Shown: piece after piece, positions 4,298 through 6,938 of the stretch | Layout: each line of letters begins with the position of its first letter | Numbering within the stretch: the first letter of the stretch is position 1 | Assembly: GCA_946404295.1 (NCBI GenBank) | Contig: CAMJDE010000100.1 | Location: forward strand, 1 to 6,938 | Length of the DNA stretch: 6,938 nucleotides | Direction: 5' to 3' | DNA from: an uncultured Clostridia bacterium | GTDB taxonomy: Bacteria > Bacillota > Clostridia > Oscillospirales > CAG-272 | The notes under the pieces: generated by a model | Told to the model about the DNA's origin: nothing | Database searches by the model: none | Seen by the model: the letters and a program-made list of their open reading frames with translations, nothing else | Program-made: the position numbers and the translations under genes

Positions 4298-6016
4298 TCA
4301 ATTGGTCTCGGTCTCGACCTTCGGCAGCGAATACCACTTCTCCATCGTCCGGTCGAGCAACTTCTGCTTCGCGGAAAGCGCCGACTCGTACTGCGACGCG
4401 ATGTAGGACGCGCCCGCCTCGAAGTGCTGCTGCTTCATCAGTTTGTGCCAACGCGGCTCGTTGTTCATATCTTCGACCGTCTTGTCGCGGTCGTAGAGAA
4501 CGCCGTCGTAGATAATGTCGAGCATCCGGTCGGTGCCCTGATTATAGGTCGTTGTCTTGTACTTGGTCACGAACATCAGGAATTGGTCGAGGATCGCGGG
4601 GGAGTGTTCGGTGCAGTACTGGACGTACGCCGAGAGCACCCGCGCCTTTCTCGGGTTGGCGTTGACGTTGATCGACCCCGCGTCGCCCTGATTGATGATG
4701 ATGGTGTTATACGGTCTCCCCGCTTCGACCGTCGGGCAGGGGACGACCGAATAGAGGTCGTCCATCATCTGGAACACCTCGTCCTCGAGCGCGCCCAGCG
4801 TGCAGACGCCGGCAAAGAGCAGTTCGCTCGAGGCGAACTTGGTGTGGTGATACGCCGCGCCGGGTTTTTCCGGCGTATTGCCCGAGAAGGTGTAACTGGT
4901 CGACATGGACCCGGGTCCCGCGAACACCGTCGCCACCGCGTCGAAAATCGAATTGAGCACCGTCGGGTCTTCGGCGTACCGGATCCACTGTTTGTTGTTG
5001 TATTCGCTCTCCGGGTCGTCGATCGGATCCGCCGTGGTCAACTGTTCGCCCGAGGAGTAAATGAAACTTGCCGAGTGGATCCCGCCGTACTCGTCGGCGA
5101 TGATCCCGAGCCGGTCGCGGATCGAGTCCTGCCCGTCTCCGTCGGTATCCTCCCAGATCGCCGCGCAGAATTTGGCGAGAACGTCGTAGGTCCATTTCCC
5201 CTCATCCACGAAGTCGAAGAAGCGCGTGGAGAGTTGCTCTCCGGCCTCGAGCGGGTCCCCGTCGTCGCCGATGATCGGCGCGGCGAGTTTGGCGGCGTTT
5301 TCGTCCATCATGGTCACGTTGAAGGGCAGCGCCGTCATCGCGCGCATCACGTCGAGGAAATAGTCGCCGCCGAGGATGTAGGCGCGATCGTTCGTAAAGG
5401 ACATATTCTCCATCCACGTCTTGAGCCAACCTTCGCTCGCGAAGTCGAAGAAGCCGCCCGGGATCGACCAGATATCCTTGAAATTTGCGTTGAGCAGCGC
5501 CCGGTTCAGGTTATAGATCATATTGACGAAGAGGTCAGGCGCGTTCGAGGCGTTCCCCTTCACGACCAGGTCGATCTTGTCCGCCTGATCGTTGAAGCCC
5601 TCGTCCCAGAAAACGTAGGAGGTCGTCGTACCGAGCAGTTCGTCCGCCGCCTTGTTGCGATAGTAGATCATCTGCTGGATCGTGGGCGTCACGCCGTCCT
5701 CGACGGCGTCGGGTCCCTTCATGTAAATATCGTTTTTCGACGACTTTTCCGCCGATTTGGCGTTGCTGCACTCGATGGTCAACTGTCGGTCGCGCGCGGC
5801 GAGCGCCCGGATCTTCGGCGCGATCGTCTCCCACTTATCGGGTTCGGCGGTAGCGGTCGCGACGGTGGTCCCGGGCTCGCTCTGCGAGCCTCCGGGTTCG
5901 GTCGCCGTCGCTTCGGCGTCCGGAGAGGTCGTCGAAACGGGGGCGGTCTTGCCGCAGGCGGCGAGGGTCGGAACGAGGAGCGCCAGAAGAAGCAGAATCG
6001 AGATCAATCGTTTCAT
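4298..6016 (-). CDS. Lipoprotein extracellular solute-binding protein (ABC uptake), complete copy
   Basis: Predicted membrane-anchored lipoprotein of 572 residues. The signal peptide MKRLISILLLLALLVPTLAA leads to a lipobox LAAC with lipidated Cys21. A low-complexity Ser/Thr/Glu/Pro linker follows (about 22-60), then a large binding domain. The segment DTDGDGQDSIRD (290-301) resembles the Asp-rich Ca-binding loop common in large clostridial family 1-type binding proteins. Its likely role is capture of a ligand, perhaps a carbohydrate, for an ABC transporter; no permease or ATPase is visible, so the ligand is unknown. The C-terminal half is strongly similar to the upstream neighbour, about two thirds identical by eye. 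It starts 36 nt after that neighbour's stop with a modest AAAGGGA ribosome binding site, so co-transcription is likely. A strong terminator follows. Confidence 0.85.
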   Translation of the reverse strand: MKRLISILLLLALLVPTLAACGKTAPVSTTSPDAEATATEPGGSQSEPGTTVATATAEPDKWETIAPKIRALAARDRQLTIECSNAKSAEKSSKNDIYMKGPDAVEDGVTPTIQQMIYYRNKAADELLGTTTSYVFWDEGFNDQADKIDLVVKGNASNAPDLFVNMIYNLNRALLNANFKDIWSIPGGFFDFASEGWLKTWMENMSFTNDRAYILGGDYFLDVMRAMTALPFNVTMMDENAAKLAAPIIGDDGDPLEAGEQLSTRFFDFVDEGKWTYDVLAKFCAAIWEDTDGDGQDSIRDRLGIIADEYGGIHSASFIYSSGEQLTTADPIDDPESEYNNKQWIRYAEDPTVLNSIFDAVATVFAGPGSMSTSYTFSGNTPEKPGAAYHHTKFASSELLFAGVCTLGALEDEVFQMMDDLYSVVPCPTVEAGRPYNTIIINQGDAGSINVNANPRKARVLSAYVQYCTEHSPAILDQFLMFVTKYKTTTYNQGTDRMLDIIYDGVLYDRDKTVEDMNNEPRWHKLMKQQHFEAGASYIASQYESALSAKQKLLDRTMEKWYSLPKVETETN

Positions 6017-6052
6017 CTTGTTTCCCTTTCGCGTTGTTTGCGTTCGCCGCGT

Positions 6053-6938
6053 TTACTCGGCGGTCGGTTCGACCTTCGGGAGCGTGTACCACTTCGCCAT
6101 CATCTTATCAAGCAGTTTCTGCTTGTTCGGACGGAAGGTTTCGTATTGCCGCGTGATATAATCGGCGCCCCCCAGGAAGTGCTCGTGTCTCATAAATCCG
6201 TGCCAGCGGTCGGCGCTGTTGCCGATCAGGTCGTCGACCGTCTTGTCGCGCACGAAGCGGATGGCGTCGTAAATGATGTCGAGCATCCGGTCGGTGCCCT
6301 GGTTGTAAGTCGTGGTCTTGTACTTGGTCACGATCTGCAGGAACTGTTCGCGGATCGCGGGCGAGTTCTCGGTGCAATGCTGGATGAACGCCGAAATCAC
6401 CCGCGCCTTTCTCGGGTTGGCGTTGACGTTGATCGCGCCGGCGTCGCCGGTACTGTAAATGATCGTGTTATACTCTTTCGAGACGTCGGTCTTCGGGCAG
6501 GGAACGACCGAATAGAGGTCCTCCATCTGCTGGAACACTTCGTCCTCCAACGCGCCGAGCAGCTGCACGCCCGCAAAGAGCGTTTCGCCCGCGGCGAACT
6601 TGGTCTGGTGATAGGCGATGCCGGGCTTATCCGGCGTGTTGCCCGAGAAGGTGTAACTGGTCGAGAACGACCCGGGCCCCTCGAACACGCTTTTCACGGC
6701 TTCGAAGATGCGGTTCAGCCCCTCCGAGGTGTCGGCGTATTTGATCCACTGTTTGTTGTAATACTCGCTGTCCGGATCGGTGATCGGATACGCCTCGGTC
6801 AGCGTTTCGCCGGAGGAGTAGATGAAACTGCCCGCGCATTGTCCGCCGTCGCCGAACTCGTCGGCGATGATACCGAGGACGTCGCCCACCGAGTCCGCGC
6901 CGCTGCCGTCGCTGTCGACCCAGGTCGCCTCGCAGATC
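6053..6938 (-). CDS. Paralogous extracellular solute-binding protein, C-terminal part (cut by the right edge)
   Basis: About 294 C-terminal residues are visible. The frame stays open to the right edge, so the first Met inside it is not the start; the signal peptide and N-terminal lobe lie outside. It aligns end to end with the C-terminal half of the next gene. Shared blocks include GIIADE, GSFIYSSGE/ASFIYSSGE, TSYTFSGNTP, GALEDEVFQ, DLYSVVPCP, INVNANPRKAR, TKYKTTTYNQGTDRMLDIIY and KWYxLPKVE. The Asp-rich loop is weaker here (DSDGSGADSVGD), with one of the three N-terminal Asp positions changed to Ser. The pair looks like a tandem duplication that has since diverged, perhaps for related ligands. 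The stop is TAA at 6053-6055. Confidence 0.85.
   Translation of the reverse strand, partial: ICEATWVDSDGSGADSVGDVLGIIADEFGDGGQCAGSFIYSSGETLTEAYPITDPDSEYYNKQWIKYADTSEGLNRIFEAVKSVFEGPGSFSTSYTFSGNTPDKPGIAYHQTKFAAGETLFAGVQLLGALEDEVFQQMEDLYSVVPCPKTDVSKEYNTIIYSTGDAGAINVNANPRKARVISAFIQHCTENSPAIREQFLQIVTKYKTTTYNQGTDRMLDIIYDAIRFVRDKTVDDLIGNSADRWHGFMRHEHFLGGADYITRQYETFRPNKQKLLDKMMAKWYTLPKVEPTAE

Noticed and set aside
5874..5890. Perfect 7-bp inverted repeat GGCTCGC-TCT-GCGAGCC
   Set aside because: It lies inside the codons of the low-complexity linker of the binding protein and is most likely incidental.

Overview
The window is GC-rich DNA, apart from a short AT-rich promoter stretch near position 1020-1050. 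It comes from a spore-forming Firmicute, most likely an anaerobic Clostridia lineage, possibly Oscillospirales or a relative. The evidence for this is a compact spoVAC-spoVAD-spoVAE operon, an AlaS with a Clostridia-like Cys-rich stretch, and a family of large lipoprotein solute-binding proteins. The lineage is inferred from gene content only.

Layout. (1) 1-971, minus strand: the N-terminal half of alanyl-tRNA synthetase, running off the left edge. Its promoter at 1024-1052 has perfect consensus -35 and -10 boxes. (2) 1149-3018, plus strand: spoVAC, spoVAD and spoVAE, tightly packed, with an 8-nt gap and then a 1-nt overlap. They encode core parts of the channel that moves dipicolinic acid in spores. 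(3) 3019-3387, between convergent genes: no protein gene. It holds an unusual mirror-image array of short hairpins punctuated by a constant 8-base motif, GCGATATG on the left and CATATCGC on the right. Between the two halves is a core carrying a minus-strand intrinsic terminator. (4) 3388-4170, minus strand: a metallo-beta-lactamase-fold hydrolase with its own candidate promoter. (5) 4298-6938, minus strand: two tandem paralogous lipoprotein-type solute-binding proteins. The downstream copy is complete and ends at a strong terminator; the upstream copy is cut by the right edge.

How the parts fit together. AlaS is housekeeping. The spoVA genes act late in sporulation (DPA uptake) and in germination (DPA release). 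The binding proteins probably deliver an unidentified, perhaps carbohydrate, ligand to an ABC transporter whose other genes are not in the window. The hydrolase has no assignable substrate. The most notable feature is the hairpin array at 3032-3385. The spoVA transcript and the hydrolase transcript would each enter it from opposite sides and each would read hairpins separated by the same GCGATATG word.
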